Source of the DNA: Dactylosporangium roseum
GTDB taxonomy: Bacteria > Actinomycetota > Actinomycetes > Mycobacteriales > Micromonosporaceae
Assembly: GCF_025264685.1 (NCBI RefSeq)
Contig: NZ_CP073721.1
Coordinates: forward strand, 7,581,501-7,645,500
Direction of reading: 5' to 3'
Length of the DNA stretch: 64,000 nt
Shown here: positions 25,358 through 34,825 of the stretch, piece by piece
Layout: the number at the start of each line of letters is the position of its first letter
How positions within the stretch are numbered: position 1 is the first letter of the stretch
Translations under genes and position numbers: made by a program
The notes under the pieces: generated by a model
Told to the model about the DNA's origin: nothing
What the model saw: only the letters and a program-made list of their open reading frames with translations
Databases searched by the model: none

Positions 25358-27142
25358 ATGTCGGTGATTCGAGGCGTCGCGCAGACCGTGGTGACCACCG
25401 TCCGCGCGGCGCGGGTCGCCACCGTCGGCACCACCAGGGCCGGCCGATTCCTCGGTCGCAACCTGCTGCGTGTCCGCGAGCGAGGTGCCGGCGGCGGCGC
25501 CGGCATGCTGCGCCTGCTCGATCTGCACGCGGCGTCGTGCGCCGGCGACACCCTCGTCGCGCTGGGCCTGGCCGGCACCATCTTCTTCTCGGTGCCGGCC
25601 GGTGAGGCGCGGGACCGCGTCGCGCTCTACCTCGTCGTGACCATGCTGCCGTTCGCGCTGCTGGCGCCGGTGGTGGGCCCCGTCCTCGACCGGTTCCGCC
25701 ACGGCCGCCGATATGCGCTGGCCACCACGATGCTCGGCCGGGCGTTCCTGGCGTTCCTGATCTCCGAGCACCTCGCCGGCTGGGCGCTCTATCCGGCGGC
25801 CTTCGGCATGCTGGTCCTTTCCAGGGCCTACGGCGTGGCCCGCAGCGCGGCCGTTCCGCGGGTCCTGCCGGCCGGTCTCGGGCTGTCCGAGGCCGGCGCC
25901 CGGGCGTCGGTCTTCGGCACGTTCGCGGGCGCGATCGTGCTGCCCGTCGGCCTGCTGGCCGGCCACTTCGGTCCGGAATGGCCGCTGCGGCTGTCGATGA
26001 TCGTGTTCTTCTACGGCATGGTCACCGCGCTCCGGCTGCCGCCACGTGCCGACTCCGACCCGCCGGAGACGATGCCGAGCATCCTGCGCCGCCCGGGGTA
26101 CCGCGGGCCCAAGGTCCTGTCCGGCAGGATCGTCGTCGCCGCGCTGCTCGGCAGCGCCACCTTGCGCGCGCTCTACGGGTTCCTGACCCTGTTCCTGGCG
26201 TTCGCCATCAAGGAGGGGACGCTGCCGGTCCGCCTCGCCTCCTGGGAGTTGTCCGACCAGGCGGCGGTCGTGGCCGTGGCCGGCGCGCTCGGCGTCGGTT
26301 CCTTCCTGGCCACAGCGATCGGCACCCGCCTGCGCATCCACCGTCCGGCGCTGCTGCAGGCGATCGGGATCGTGCTCGTCGCGCTCGTCGCGATCATCGC
26401 CGCCGACCGCAACTCCCTCGGCGCCGTCGCTCTGCTGTGCCTGCTCACCGCGATCGCGAGCGGCCTGGCGAAGCTCGCCGTCGACGCCTCCATCCAGGAG
26501 CGCATCGACGAGCAGGTCCGGGCCAGTGCGTTCGCGCACTCCGAGACGCTGCTCATGGTGGCGTGGGTGCTCGGCGGCGCGGTCGGCCTCATCCCGTTCA
26601 GCGGCCGGTGGGGCATGATCGTCGCGGCCGCGTTCGTCACGCTGGGCGCGGTCCGGGCCCTGTATTCGGCGGTCGTCCTGCGCGGGGAGCGCCTCCACGG
26701 CGCCCCGGCGGAGGAGGCCGGCGCGGTGCAGGATCCCGACGAGACGACCGCGGCCGCCCGGGCCGGCGGAGCAGCCCGCAGCGCAGCGCCGAGCACCACA
26801 CCGCCGCGCACCACCCGGAGCCCGGACTCCGACGCGACGACGGTGCCGCGCCCGGCCGGCGGCGACGCGGCCACCCGGCGGACGGCGCCGCCCGACGCGG
26901 CGACGCGGAAGATGCCGGCGCAGCCGACGGGCGACGGACAACGGCGGTTCGGCTGGCGGCGCACCCGCCGCCTCTCCGACGAGATGCCGCCGCCCGGCAC
27001 ACGATCGCCGGTGGGCGAGACCCGCAAGATGCCCCCGGTCGACGTCGACGAAGGCGTGACGCCCTCGGCGCCGCCCGGCTACACGCTGTATCGCCCCTCG
27101 GGCCTCGACCGCACGAAGCGACTGCCGGACGACAACCACTGA
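25358..27142 (+). CDS. MFS-like membrane protein with long disordered C-terminal tail
   Basis: A 594-residue protein. Residues about 55-440 hold roughly twelve hydrophobic segments with MFS-like loops (GPVLDRFRHGRRYALATT, SIQERIDEQVRASAFAHSE). The last 150 residues are polar and disordered, with repeated Thr-Arg-Lys/Arg clusters (AATRKMPAQP, GETRKMPPVD, DRTKRLPDD). The transporter half resembles conserved actinobacterial MFS proteins next to DUF3027. Start ATG 25358; ATG 25349 is an alternative. The tail motifs could be kinase targets, which is only an inference. Confidence 0.8.
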   Translation: MSVIRGVAQTVVTTVRAARVATVGTTRAGRFLGRNLLRVRERGAGGGAGMLRLLDLHAASCAGDTLVALGLAGTIFFSVPAGEARDRVALYLVVTMLPFALLAPVVGPVLDRFRHGRRYALATTMLGRAFLAFLISEHLAGWALYPAAFGMLVLSRAYGVARSAAVPRVLPAGLGLSEAGARASVFGTFAGAIVLPVGLLAGHFGPEWPLRLSMIVFFYGMVTALRLPPRADSDPPETMPSILRRPGYRGPKVLSGRIVVAALLGSATLRALYGFLTLFLAFAIKEGTLPVRLASWELSDQAAVVAVAGALGVGSFLATAIGTRLRIHRPALLQAIGIVLVALVAIIAADRNSLGAVALLCLLTAIASGLAKLAVDASIQERIDEQVRASAFAHSETLLMVAWVLGGAVGLIPFSGRWGMIVAAAFVTLGAVRALYSAVVLRGERLHGAPAEEAGAVQDPDETTAAARAGGAARSAAPSTTPPRTTRSPDSDATTVPRPAGGDAATRRTAPPDAATRKMPAQPTGDGQRRFGWRRTRRLSDEMPPPGTRSPVGETRKMPPVDVDEGVTPSAPPGYTLYRPSGLDRTKRLPDDNH

Positions 27143-27242
27143 GATCGATCATGCGGCCCCGCGGAAGCGGAGTCGTGAGCGTCACACCGGGCGTTTCGCC
27201 ACTCCGGGTGCGACTCTCGCGGTGCGGGCTAGATTCGGGCTT

Positions 27243-28061
27243 GTGACGCTTTCGCTCGCTTTCTCGCCGTGCCCCAACGACACGTTCGTCTTCCACGCTC
27301 TCGCCCACGGCCGCGTCCCCGGGGCGCCGGCGTTCGACGTGACCTACGCCGACGTCGACGTCACGAACACGGCGGCCGAGCGGGGCGAGTTCGACCTGGT
27401 CAAGGTGAGTTACGCGGCGTTGCCGTGGCTGCTGGACGGCTACACGTTGCTGCCCTGCGGCGGCGCCCTCGGACGCGGCTGCGGCCCGCTCGTGCTGGTC
27501 AAGGACCGGGGCATCACGAGCCTCGGCGGGAAGACCGTCGCGGTGCCGGGTGACCGCACGACGGCCTACCTGCTGATGCGCCTCTGGTCGGCCGGCGACC
27601 CGCCCGCCCGGGTCGAGATCGTGCCCTTCGCCGAGATCATGCCCGCCGTCGCCGCGGGGCGGTTCGACGCGGGACTGGTCATCCACGAGGCCCGGTTCAC
27701 CTTCCAGCGGCACGGGTTGCACGCCCTCGCCGACCTCGGCGAATGGTGGGAGGAGGACACCGGGCTGCCGATCCCGCTGGGCGCGATCGTCGCGCGCCGT
27801 GACCGGGTCGACCCCGAGCAGGCGACCGCCTGGATCAAGGAGTCGGTGCGGCAGGCGTGGGCCGATCCGTCGGCCAGCCGCGACTACGTGCTGTCCCATG
27901 CCCAGGAGATGGAGCAGGACGTCGTCGACCAGCACATCAAGCTCTACGTCAACGAGTTCACCGAGTCGCTGGGGCCCGAGGGCCACGCCGCGGTCGACGC
28001 CCTGCTGACGAGGGCCGAGGAGGAGGGCCTGGTCCCGGCCACCCCGCTCGTCCGGGGCTGA
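27243..28061 (+). CDS. mqnD: 1,4-dihydroxy-6-naphthoate synthase
   Basis: A 272-residue MqnD enzyme of the futalosine pathway; it converts cyclic dehypoxanthinylfutalosine to 1,4-dihydroxy-6-naphthoate on the way to menaquinone. Hallmarks: LAFSPCPNDTFVFHAL, YADVDVTNTAAERGEFDLVKVSYAAL (in pieces), LPCGGALGRGCGPL and HEARFTF. GTG 27243 gives the family N-terminus. The other mqn genes are not in the window, so the pathway is scattered as usual in actinomycetes. A strong terminator follows. Confidence 0.93.
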   Translation: MTLSLAFSPCPNDTFVFHALAHGRVPGAPAFDVTYADVDVTNTAAERGEFDLVKVSYAALPWLLDGYTLLPCGGALGRGCGPLVLVKDRGITSLGGKTVAVPGDRTTAYLLMRLWSAGDPPARVEIVPFAEIMPAVAAGRFDAGLVIHEARFTFQRHGLHALADLGEWWEEDTGLPIPLGAIVARRDRVDPEQATAWIKESVRQAWADPSASRDYVLSHAQEMEQDVVDQHIKLYVNEFTESLGPEGHAAVDALLTRAEEEGLVPATPLVRG

Positions 28062-28076
28062 GCATCCCGAACGTCG

Positions 28077-28105
28077 AATGGGCCCCGCATCGAGCGGGGC
28101 CCATT
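28077..28105. terminator. Bidirectional terminator between mqnD and the cold-shock gene
   Basis: Twelve exact pairs, AATGGGCCCCGC and GCGGGGCCCATT, with a 5-nt loop ATCGA, in the gap between convergent genes ending at 28061 and 28125. No long T-tract, as usual in this GC range. Confidence 0.85.
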
Positions 28106-28124
28106 TCCGTCGCGGAACGCGATC

Positions 28125-28523
28125 TCAGACTTCCAGCTCCCGCGCGACGAGATGAACGGCCTCGGCGACGGTGCGGGACGTCTTCCGGTCCGGGAATCGG
28201 CCCCGCCGCAGGTCGGGCTGGATCTTGGCCTCCAACACCCGAATCATGTCCTCGATCAGGCCGTGCAGCTCCTCCGGAGCCCGGCGGTTGGCGATCGCCC
28301 GGGCCTCCTGCACCGACGGCGGTGCGTCGATCAGCTTGACCTGCAGTGCCTGACTGCCCTTGCGGCTCTCGACCACCCCGAATTCGACCCGCTGACCGGT
28401 CTTCAGCTCACTCACGCCTGACGGCAGGGCCGCCTTGTGCACGAAGACGTCGCCCCCGTCGTCGTTGGTGAGGAACCCGAAACCCTTCTCCTGGTCGTAC
28501 CACTTCACTCGACCCGTCGGCAC
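28125..28523 (-). CDS. Cold-shock protein with C-terminal extension
   Basis: A 132-residue protein. Residues 1-66 are a cold-shock domain: GRVKWYDQEKGFGFLTND with RNA-binding motifs KGFGFL and VFVHKAAL. The remaining 65 residues (ARAIANRRAPEELHGLIEDM, RTVAEAVHLVARELEV) form the helical extension found in the longer actinobacterial cold-shock proteins. It likely binds single-stranded RNA or DNA. GTG 28523 is chosen because GGGGAGCAGGGGCAGC precedes it and it starts the domain. Confidence 0.9.
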   Translation of the reverse strand: MPTGRVKWYDQEKGFGFLTNDDGGDVFVHKAALPSGVSELKTGQRVEFGVVESRKGSQALQVKLIDAPPSVQEARAIANRRAPEELHGLIEDMIRVLEAKIQPDLRRGRFPDRKTSRTVAEAVHLVARELEV

Positions 28524-28587
28524 GCTGCCCCTGCTCCCCAGTCTCGACCCGTCCCGGCCGCACGGCGCCGGTATATGCACAACAAGG

Positions 28588-29226
28588 CTAGTCACCGCTT
28601 CCCGCACGGCCAACCGAGATCATGCGATGGAGAAATGCCGGAAACGGGTGCAGATCCTCGAACACAATTGTCGCGCCGGCGGCCCGGAGTTCGTCGGCCG
28701 AACAGGGGCCGGAGGTCACCCCGACGGCCGGAACTTCCGCCAGAACTCCGGCCTGCATGTCGGCCACGTGGTCACCGATGTACAACGAAGCGCCGACGGC
28801 ACGCAGTACGTCGGCCTTTTGCGCATGGAACACGTCACCGTAGACGTGATCAACCGAAATGCCCAAATGTGCAAGATGGAGCTCGGCCAGCCGACCCAGC
28901 TTCGACGTGATGACCACGATCCGCCCGCCGGCCTCGCGGACGGCGACGAGTGCCTCGAGCGCCCCCGGGAGCGCCACGGATGGTGCGATCGCATGGTCCG
29001 GATACAGCGATCGGTAGATGCTGACGGCTTCTTCGATTCGCTCCGAAGGGAACCATTCCGACATTTCCTGCCGTAGCGGCGGACCCAGTCGACTGACGGC
29101 CAACTCCGCGTCGACGCGCACCCCGGTACGGACGGTAAGCGCTCGCCATGTCGCGGCGATGCCCCGCCGGGTATCGAGCAGCGTCATGTCGAGGTCAAAG
29201 CCAATGACAACGCGATATTGAGACAC
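28588..29226 (-). CDS. HAD-family hydrolase
   Basis: A 212-residue haloacid-dehalogenase phosphatase. Motif I is IGFDLDMTLLDTRRG, motif II VVITSKL (Ser for the usual Thr), the Lys of motif III is in HAQKADVL, and motif IV is LYIGDHVADMQAG. A helical cap follows motif I. Substrate unknown; relatives include phosphoglycolate-type phosphatases. GTG 29226 is the start nearest motif I. Its codons are visibly less GC-rich than its neighbours', and a GH18 remnant lies just upstream, so the segment may be foreign. Confidence 0.85.
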   Translation of the reverse strand: MSQYRVVIGFDLDMTLLDTRRGIAATWRALTVRTGVRVDAELAVSRLGPPLRQEMSEWFPSERIEEAVSIYRSLYPDHAIAPSVALPGALEALVAVREAGGRIVVITSKLGRLAELHLAHLGISVDHVYGDVFHAQKADVLRAVGASLYIGDHVADMQAGVLAEVPAVGVTSGPCSADELRAAGATIVFEDLHPFPAFLHRMISVGRAGSGD

Positions 29227-29278
29227 CCTTAAGGATGCCCAGGCCACAGTGGGTGTGCCAGCGAAATACCCGTAACAA

Positions 29279-29360
<82 letters not shown>

Positions 29361-29446
29361 AGTAACCGCGACCCTGACGGGCGAGGGCGGGCCTTCCACA
29401 GGGCCGCCCTCATTCGTCACCCGGGCCGGATAGCGTATGAGGCGAG

Positions 29447-31816
29447 ATGACGAGTTCGCTTGCCGACCACCTCCGCGCCCTGCCCGACGACGGGCTGATG
29501 GCGCTCATCCGGCTGCGCCCTGACCTGGTGATCCCGCCACCGTCGGACTTCTCGGCCATGGCGCACCGGGCCCAGTCGCGGGTGGCCGTCGCCCGGGCAC
29601 TCGACGGCCTCGACACCTTCACGCTGGAGATCCTCGACGCGCTGCGATACACGCGTGTGGGACACACGACGTCGGTCGAGGCGGTGCTCGCCCTCACGGC
29701 CGCCGCCGGGCTCGAGGCCGCCCGCGTGCGTTGGGCCATCGACCTGCTGCGGTCCTACGCGGTGGTGTACGGCCAGGATCAGGCCCTGCGCATCGCGGGT
29801 GCCGTCGACGAGGTCTGCTCGCCCTACCCGGCCGGGCTGGGCCGGCCCGCCGACGAGCTCGACCCGATGGCCGGGGCCCTGGTCGCCGACGCCGCGGGAC
29901 TGCGCCGCACGCTGATGGCGGCGCCGCCGGCCGCCCGCGCCGTGCTCGACCGGCTCGCCGCCGGGCCTCCCGTCGGTACCGTCACCCCGGCGAGCCTGCA
30001 GCCCGACTCCGACTCGCCGGTCCGCTGGCTGGTCGACCGGCACCTGCTGGTCCCGGTCGGCCGCGACGCCGTCGAGCTGCCGGTCGAGGTGTCGCTCGTC
30101 CTGCGCCGCGATGCCGGGCCGCTCGGCCAGCTACACCCCGACCCCCCGCCGATGGACACCTCGCAGCGGGAGCCCGCCCAGCTCGACCGCGCCGGCGCGG
30201 GCCAGGTCCTCGATCTCGTCCGCAACGCCGAGGCGCTGATCGAGACGATCGGCGCCGAGCCGCCCGCCGTGCTGCGCTCCGGTGGACTCGGCGTCCGGGA
30301 GCTCCGGCGGTACGCGAAGACGGTCGGCGTCGACGAGCCGACCACGGCGCTGCTGGTGGAGATCGTGACCGCCGCCGGTCTGCTGGGGGAGGAGATCGTC
30401 GACACCAAGCGGGTGGAGAGCGTCTTCCTGCCGACGGTGGCCTACGACGCCTGGCGGGCCGGCGGCATCGCCGCCCGCTGGCACCGGCTCGCGGCCACCT
30501 GGCTGACCATGACCCGGGCGCCGTCCATGGTCGGGCAGCGCGACGACCGTGACCGCCCGATCAACGCACTGGCGCCCGAGCTGTCCCGCCCCGGTGCGCC
30601 GGCCCAGCGCCGCGCGGCCCTGCGGGTGCTCGCCGACCTGCCGCCGGGCGCCACCGCGGCGCCCTCTGCGGTGGTCGACACCCTCGCCTGGCGTGCGCCC
30701 CGGCGGGTCTCCCGTGGCGCGTCGGCCGGGATCGAGGCGAGCCTGGCCGAGGCGGCGTACGTCGGGCTCACCGGCTTCGGCGGGCTGACCAGCTACGGCC
30801 GGCTGCTGCTCGACGAGCTCGCCGCCGACGTGGTCGACGCCGACGACCCGCTCGGGCTCAACGCGCCGGAGGGCGGCGTGCTGACCGGCTCGGCCGCACT
30901 GCTCGACACCCTGCTGCCGGCCCCCGTCGACCACGTGCTGCTACAGGCCGACCTGTCCGTGATCGTGCCCGGGCCGCCGGACGCGAGCCTGGCCGGTGAG
31001 CTGGAACTGCTCGGCGTCCAGGAGTCCGCGAGCGTCTACCGGATCACGGCCGACTCGGTCCGGCGCAGTCTCGACGCCGGCTATTCCGCCGCTGACCTGC
31101 ACGCGCTGCTCGCGCGCCGGTCCCGGACGCCGGTGCCGCAGACCCTCACATATCTCATCGACGACATGGCCCGCAAGCACGGCGGCATGCGGATCGGCTC
31201 GGCCAATTCGTACGTCCGCAGCGACGACGAGTCGCTGATCGCCGAGGTGCTCGCCGACCGGCGCCTCCAACCGCTCGCCCTGCGCCGGCTGGCGCCGACC
31301 GTGCTGGCCTGCCGGCACACGCCGGCCCGGCTGCTGGAGGCGCTGCGCGAGGCCGGCTACCCGCCGGTGCAGGAGGACGCGACGGGTGCGGCGATGCTGA
31401 CCCGGCCGAAGGTCCGCCGGGGTCCGCCGCGGCCCACCTGGGCGTACCGCGGCGTGGAGGATCCGGCGGCGGGCGTGCGGCTGTCGGCGCCCCGGCTGGC
31501 CGGGGTGATCGAGCAGATCCGCCGCGGTGACGCGGCCGCCCGGGTGGCGCGGCGCGCGCCGGTGACCGTGCGGGCCAACGGCTCGACGAGCGGGTCGCAC
31601 ACCGAGGCCCTGGAGGTGCTCCAGCAGGCGCTGCGCGACCGCACCCGGGTGTGGGTCGGCTACATCGACGCGCACGGCGCGACGGCGTCCCGGCTGGTGC
31701 GGCCGGTGTCGATGGGGTCCGGCTACCTGCGGGCCGAGGACGAGCGCACGGAGATGCTGCACACGTTCGCCCTCCACCGGATCACCGCGGCGGTCCCGGA
31801 AGACGAGAACTCCTAG
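29447..31816 (+). CDS. Helicase C-terminal-domain (Helicase_C_3) protein with WYL-like end
   Basis: A 789-residue protein without helicase motor motifs. The N-terminal 450 residues are helical, winged-helix-like modules. At about residues 490-600 lies the XPB/Ssl2-type C-terminal domain (VDHVLLQADLSVIVPGPP, YRITADSVRRSLDAGYSA, YLIDDMARKHGGMRIG). The last 70 residues (VWVGYIDAHGATASRLVRPV and onward to FALHRITAAV) look like a WYL ligand-binding fold. Its gene is conserved next to XPB helicase in actinobacteria, as here. The two probably work together in nucleic-acid repair or sensing, which is inferred. Confidence 0.85.
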   Translation: MTSSLADHLRALPDDGLMALIRLRPDLVIPPPSDFSAMAHRAQSRVAVARALDGLDTFTLEILDALRYTRVGHTTSVEAVLALTAAAGLEAARVRWAIDLLRSYAVVYGQDQALRIAGAVDEVCSPYPAGLGRPADELDPMAGALVADAAGLRRTLMAAPPAARAVLDRLAAGPPVGTVTPASLQPDSDSPVRWLVDRHLLVPVGRDAVELPVEVSLVLRRDAGPLGQLHPDPPPMDTSQREPAQLDRAGAGQVLDLVRNAEALIETIGAEPPAVLRSGGLGVRELRRYAKTVGVDEPTTALLVEIVTAAGLLGEEIVDTKRVESVFLPTVAYDAWRAGGIAARWHRLAATWLTMTRAPSMVGQRDDRDRPINALAPELSRPGAPAQRRAALRVLADLPPGATAAPSAVVDTLAWRAPRRVSRGASAGIEASLAEAAYVGLTGFGGLTSYGRLLLDELAADVVDADDPLGLNAPEGGVLTGSAALLDTLLPAPVDHVLLQADLSVIVPGPPDASLAGELELLGVQESASVYRITADSVRRSLDAGYSAADLHALLARRSRTPVPQTLTYLIDDMARKHGGMRIGSANSYVRSDDESLIAEVLADRRLQPLALRRLAPTVLACRHTPARLLEALREAGYPPVQEDATGAAMLTRPKVRRGPPRPTWAYRGVEDPAAGVRLSAPRLAGVIEQIRRGDAAARVARRAPVTVRANGSTSGSHTEALEVLQQALRDRTRVWVGYIDAHGATASRLVRPVSMGSGYLRAEDERTEMLHTFALHRITAAVPEDENS

Positions 31817-31827
31817 CCCCCTCTGGC

Positions 31828-31934
31828 GTCCCCTTTTTTTGCGCGTCGATCTTGCAGTTGTGGTGCCTGACAAATCAGTCATTCTGGGAGCGTCCCGGCA
31901 CCATAACTGCAAGATCGACGCGCAAAAAGGGGAC
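31828..31934. repeat. Family-1 palindromic repeat, copy 2 (extended arms)
   Basis: The core (31842-31922) has arms GCGCGTCGATCTTGCAGTTG and its complement, with a loop starting TGACAAATC. Pairing continues outward through a run of seven T on the left and five A on the right to GTCCCC/GGGGAC, for arms of about 42 nt. It fills the gap between convergent genes ending at 31816 and 31939. Confidence 0.9.
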
Positions 31935-31938
31935 CGGG

Positions 31939-32133
31939 CTAGTCGTCGGGGTCGCTGCGGCGGATCGAGCCGATGATCGACATGACCAGCAAGACGATCA
32001 GGATCGCGCCGAGCGACTCGCTGACGGCCGTCCGCACGTCGGTGTGCGCGACCCGCGAGGAGAGCAGAAACCAGCCGACGGCCGCCGCGAGCGCGGCCAG
32101 CCCGCCGAACGCCAAGGTCACTCTCGGACCCAT
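31939..32133 (-). CDS. Small two-segment membrane protein
   Basis: A 64-residue protein with hydrophobic segments TLAFGGLAALAAAVGWFLL and LGAILIVLLVMSIIGSI, separated by a short polar loop, and an acidic end (RRSDPDD). Not assigned to a family. ATG 32133 is the only start that begins directly before the first segment. Divergent from XPB across 290 bp that contain a 13-bp inverted repeat. Confidence 0.6.
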   Translation of the reverse strand: MGPRVTLAFGGLAALAAAVGWFLLSSRVAHTDVRTAVSESLGAILIVLLVMSIIGSIRRSDPDD

Positions 32134-32158
32134 GCGGTCGAGTCTAGGCCCTGTCCTG

Positions 32159-32207
32159 CCGTGTCCTGCCGGCCATGTCCCGGCTCGGCCTGATCGGCAG
32201 GACACGG
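32159..32207. promoter_or_regulatory. 13-bp inverted repeat upstream of XPB
   Basis: CCGTGTCCTGCCG (32159-32171) and its exact complement CGGCAGGACACGG (32195-32207) are 23 nt apart. A further half copy, CTGTCCTGCC, precedes the left arm. The position is between divergent genes, so it may be a regulator site or an extruded hairpin; the function is not known. Confidence 0.55.
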
Positions 32208-32422
32208 CTTATGGGGTCCCGGGTCGGACGACGCGCCCGCCCCCGATGCGAACGGCCGCCGGCGACGCCGACGGCCCGAACGCGCTCGCCCGGTTCCCGA
32301 CCACCACGACGACGGCCGGCGGCCGTCAATACGCAAGACGCTGGGCGCCCCGTCCACGGTTGCAAATTGCAGGATCATCCCGCTATCTGAGAATGTCGGA
32401 GGTGCGTGCGACACTGGTTGCC

Positions 32423-34063
32423 GTGCCAGAAGGTCCACTGATCGTCCAGTCCGACAAGACCCTGCTGCTCGAGGTCGACCATCCGGACGCGCTCGCGTGC
32501 CGCATGGCGATCGCCCCCTTCGCCGAGTTGGAGCGCTCGCCGGAGCACGTCCACACCTATCGGCTGACCCCGCTGGGCCTGTGGAACGCACGCGCGGCCG
32601 GCCATGACGCGGAGGGCGTCGTGGACGCGCTGCTGCGCTTCTCGCGCTATCCGGTGCCCCACGCGCTGCTGGTCGACATCGCCGACACGATGGACCGCTA
32701 CGGGCGGCTCCAGTTGCTCAACGACCCCGTCCACGGCCTGGTGCTGCACGCACTCGACCGGGTCGTGCTGGTCGAGGTGGCGAAGAGCAAGAAGCTGGCC
32801 GGCATGCTCGGCGCGCACATCGACGCCGACACGATCGTGGTCCACGCCTCCGAGCGCGGCCGGCTCAAGCAAGCGCTGCTCAAGCTCGGTTGGCCGGCCG
32901 AGGACCTCGCCGGTTACGTCGACGGCGAGGCGCACGCCATCGACCTGGCCGAGGACGGCTGGGCTCTGCGGTCCTATCAGCGCGAGGCGGTCGACTCGTT
33001 CTGGGCCGGCGGCTCCGGCGTCGTCGTGCTGCCCTGCGGCGCGGGCAAGACGCTGGTCGGCGCCGCGGCGATGGCGGAGGCGAAGGCGACCACGCTGATC
33101 CTGGTCACCAACACCGTCGCCGGCCGGCAGTGGAAGCGCGAGCTGGTCGCGCGCACCAGCCTGACCGAGGATGAGATCGGCGAATACTCCGGCGAGCGCA
33201 AGGAGATCCGCCCGGTCACCATCGCGACCTATCAGGTGCTGACGACCCGCCGCGGCGGCGTGTTCCCGCACCTCGACCTGTTCGGCGCCCGCGACTGGGG
33301 CCTGATCGTCTACGACGAGGTCCACCTGCTGCCCGCGCCGATCTTCCGGTTCACCGCCGATTTGCAAGCCCGGCGCCGGCTCGGCCTGACCGCGACCCTG
33401 GTGCGGGAGGACGGCCGCGAGGGCGACGTGTTCTCGCTCATCGGCCCGAAGCGTTACGACGCGCCGTGGAAGGACATCGAGGCGCAGGGCTGGATCGCTC
33501 CGGCCGAGTGTGTCGAGGTGCGCGTGACGCTGACCGAGAGCGAGCGCATGGCGTATGCGGTCGCGGAGCCCGAGGAGCGCTACCGCGTGGCCGCCACCGC
33601 CCGCACCAAGCTGCCCGTCGTGCGGGCGCTGGTCGAGCGGCACAAGGGCGAGCAGATCTTGGTCATCGGCGGCTACATCGACCAGCTCCACCACCTCGGC
33701 GAGTTCCTCGACGCGCCGATCGTGCAGGGCTCGACGACCACGAAGGAGCGCGAGCGGCTGTTCGACGAGTTCCGCTCCGGCGAGCTGAAGACGCTGGTCA
33801 TCTCGCGGGTCGGCAACTTCTCGATCGACCTGCCCGAGGCCGCGGTGGCCATCCAGGTCTCCGGCAGCTTCGGCTCACGGCAGGAGGAGGCGCAACGCCT
33901 CGGCCGCGTGCTCCGCCCGAAGGCCGACAAGCGGCAGGCCCACTTCTACACGGTGGTGGCCCGCGACACGATCGACACGGAATACGCAGCACACCGCCAG
34001 CGGTTCCTGGCCGAGCAGGGCTACGCCTACACGATCACCGACGCCGACGACGTCCTCGCATAG
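32423..34063 (+). CDS. XPB/Rad25-type DNA repair helicase
   Basis: A 546-residue superfamily-2 helicase of the bacterial XPB type. N-terminal GPLIVQSDKTLLLEVDH and damage-recognition region, then motor motifs: Walker A VLPCGAGKT near residue 205, DEVH box VYDEVHLLPAP near 296, TATLVREDGRE, and motif VI EEAQRLGRVLRPK. Bacterial XPB unwinds DNA 3'-5'. GTG 32423 is chosen because homologues begin at GPLIVQSDK; ATG 32393 would add ten residues. The Helicase_C_3 protein is encoded just upstream, with a small inverted gene between. Confidence 0.92.
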   Translation: MPEGPLIVQSDKTLLLEVDHPDALACRMAIAPFAELERSPEHVHTYRLTPLGLWNARAAGHDAEGVVDALLRFSRYPVPHALLVDIADTMDRYGRLQLLNDPVHGLVLHALDRVVLVEVAKSKKLAGMLGAHIDADTIVVHASERGRLKQALLKLGWPAEDLAGYVDGEAHAIDLAEDGWALRSYQREAVDSFWAGGSGVVVLPCGAGKTLVGAAAMAEAKATTLILVTNTVAGRQWKRELVARTSLTEDEIGEYSGERKEIRPVTIATYQVLTTRRGGVFPHLDLFGARDWGLIVYDEVHLLPAPIFRFTADLQARRRLGLTATLVREDGREGDVFSLIGPKRYDAPWKDIEAQGWIAPAECVEVRVTLTESERMAYAVAEPEERYRVAATARTKLPVVRALVERHKGEQILVIGGYIDQLHHLGEFLDAPIVQGSTTTKERERLFDEFRSGELKTLVISRVGNFSIDLPEAAVAIQVSGSFGSRQEEAQRLGRVLRPKADKRQAHFYTVVARDTIDTEYAAHRQRFLAEQGYAYTITDADDVLA

Positions 34064-34243
34064 TCCCGCCCGTGGCCGGCCTCCTCTGCGAGGCCGACTC
34101 GGCGCGGCGTGCGGCAGGGTGGCCCGGTCTCGCCGCTCACTGCGCCGGCCCACGACTCATCCAGCACCGGCCGACGCGCCGTCCCTCTCGAGATTTCCAG
34201 CGGTGCCGTCACCGCTGCGAGGCCACAACGCGCAGGAGCCCCG

Positions 34244-34825
34244 CTACGGGCCCTCGGCGATCACCGACAGGGCCTCCTCGACGAGTTGCCAGGGATCGTC
34301 GACGCCGTCATTCTCGACCCAGATCATGATGGCATTGATGAGGGCGCCGACGCAGGCACCCATGAACGCCACCGTCCGGAAGTCGTCCGGTGCCCGGCCG
34401 AGCCGCTCGGCCAGCGGCGCGGCCGTGAACCGGATCGACGACTGCATGTTGTCCAGCAACCGCATGCGCAGGGCCGGCACGGTCAGCGACAGCTTCGCCC
34501 GCTGGAGCACCTGCTCGATCTCGCCAGGGTCAAGATGGCCGAAGGCGCTGGCAAACGCCCGGCGGACCGTGTCGAGCGGCGACAGCTCCGGCGGCGCTGC
34601 GCGGATCGCCTCCACCATCAGGTCGTCGTAGCGGTCCTGGATGACCACGTCCTCTTTGGTCTTGAAGTATCGGAAGAACGTGCTGGGCGAGATCTCCGCC
34701 GCCTCCGCGATCTGCTCCACAGTGGTCGCGTCGTAACCCTGCTGGACGAACAGGCGCACCGCGTGCTCCTGGATCGCCCAGCGGGTCTTCTGCTTCTTGC
34801 GTTCACGCAACCCTGGTGAGCTCAT
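34244..34825 (-). CDS. TetR-family regulator of the adjacent EmrB pump
   Basis: A 193-residue repressor: N-terminal KKQKTRWAIQEHAVRLFVQQ, helix-turn-helix TTVEQIAEAAEISPSTFFRY, then FKTKEDVV, and an all-helical ligand domain ending in WVENDGVDDPWQLVEEAL. The MftR-like spacing is typical of regulators of drug pumps and mycofactocin genes. Start ATG 34825 lies 23 bp inside the end of the EmrB gene, so the two are one transcript and share control by the promoter upstream of the pump. Confidence 0.88.
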   Translation of the reverse strand: MSSPGLRERKKQKTRWAIQEHAVRLFVQQGYDATTVEQIAEAAEISPSTFFRYFKTKEDVVIQDRYDDLMVEAIRAAPPELSPLDTVRRAFASAFGHLDPGEIEQVLQRAKLSLTVPALRMRLLDNMQSSIRFTAAPLAERLGRAPDDFRTVAFMGACVGALINAIMIWVENDGVDDPWQLVEEALSVIAEGP

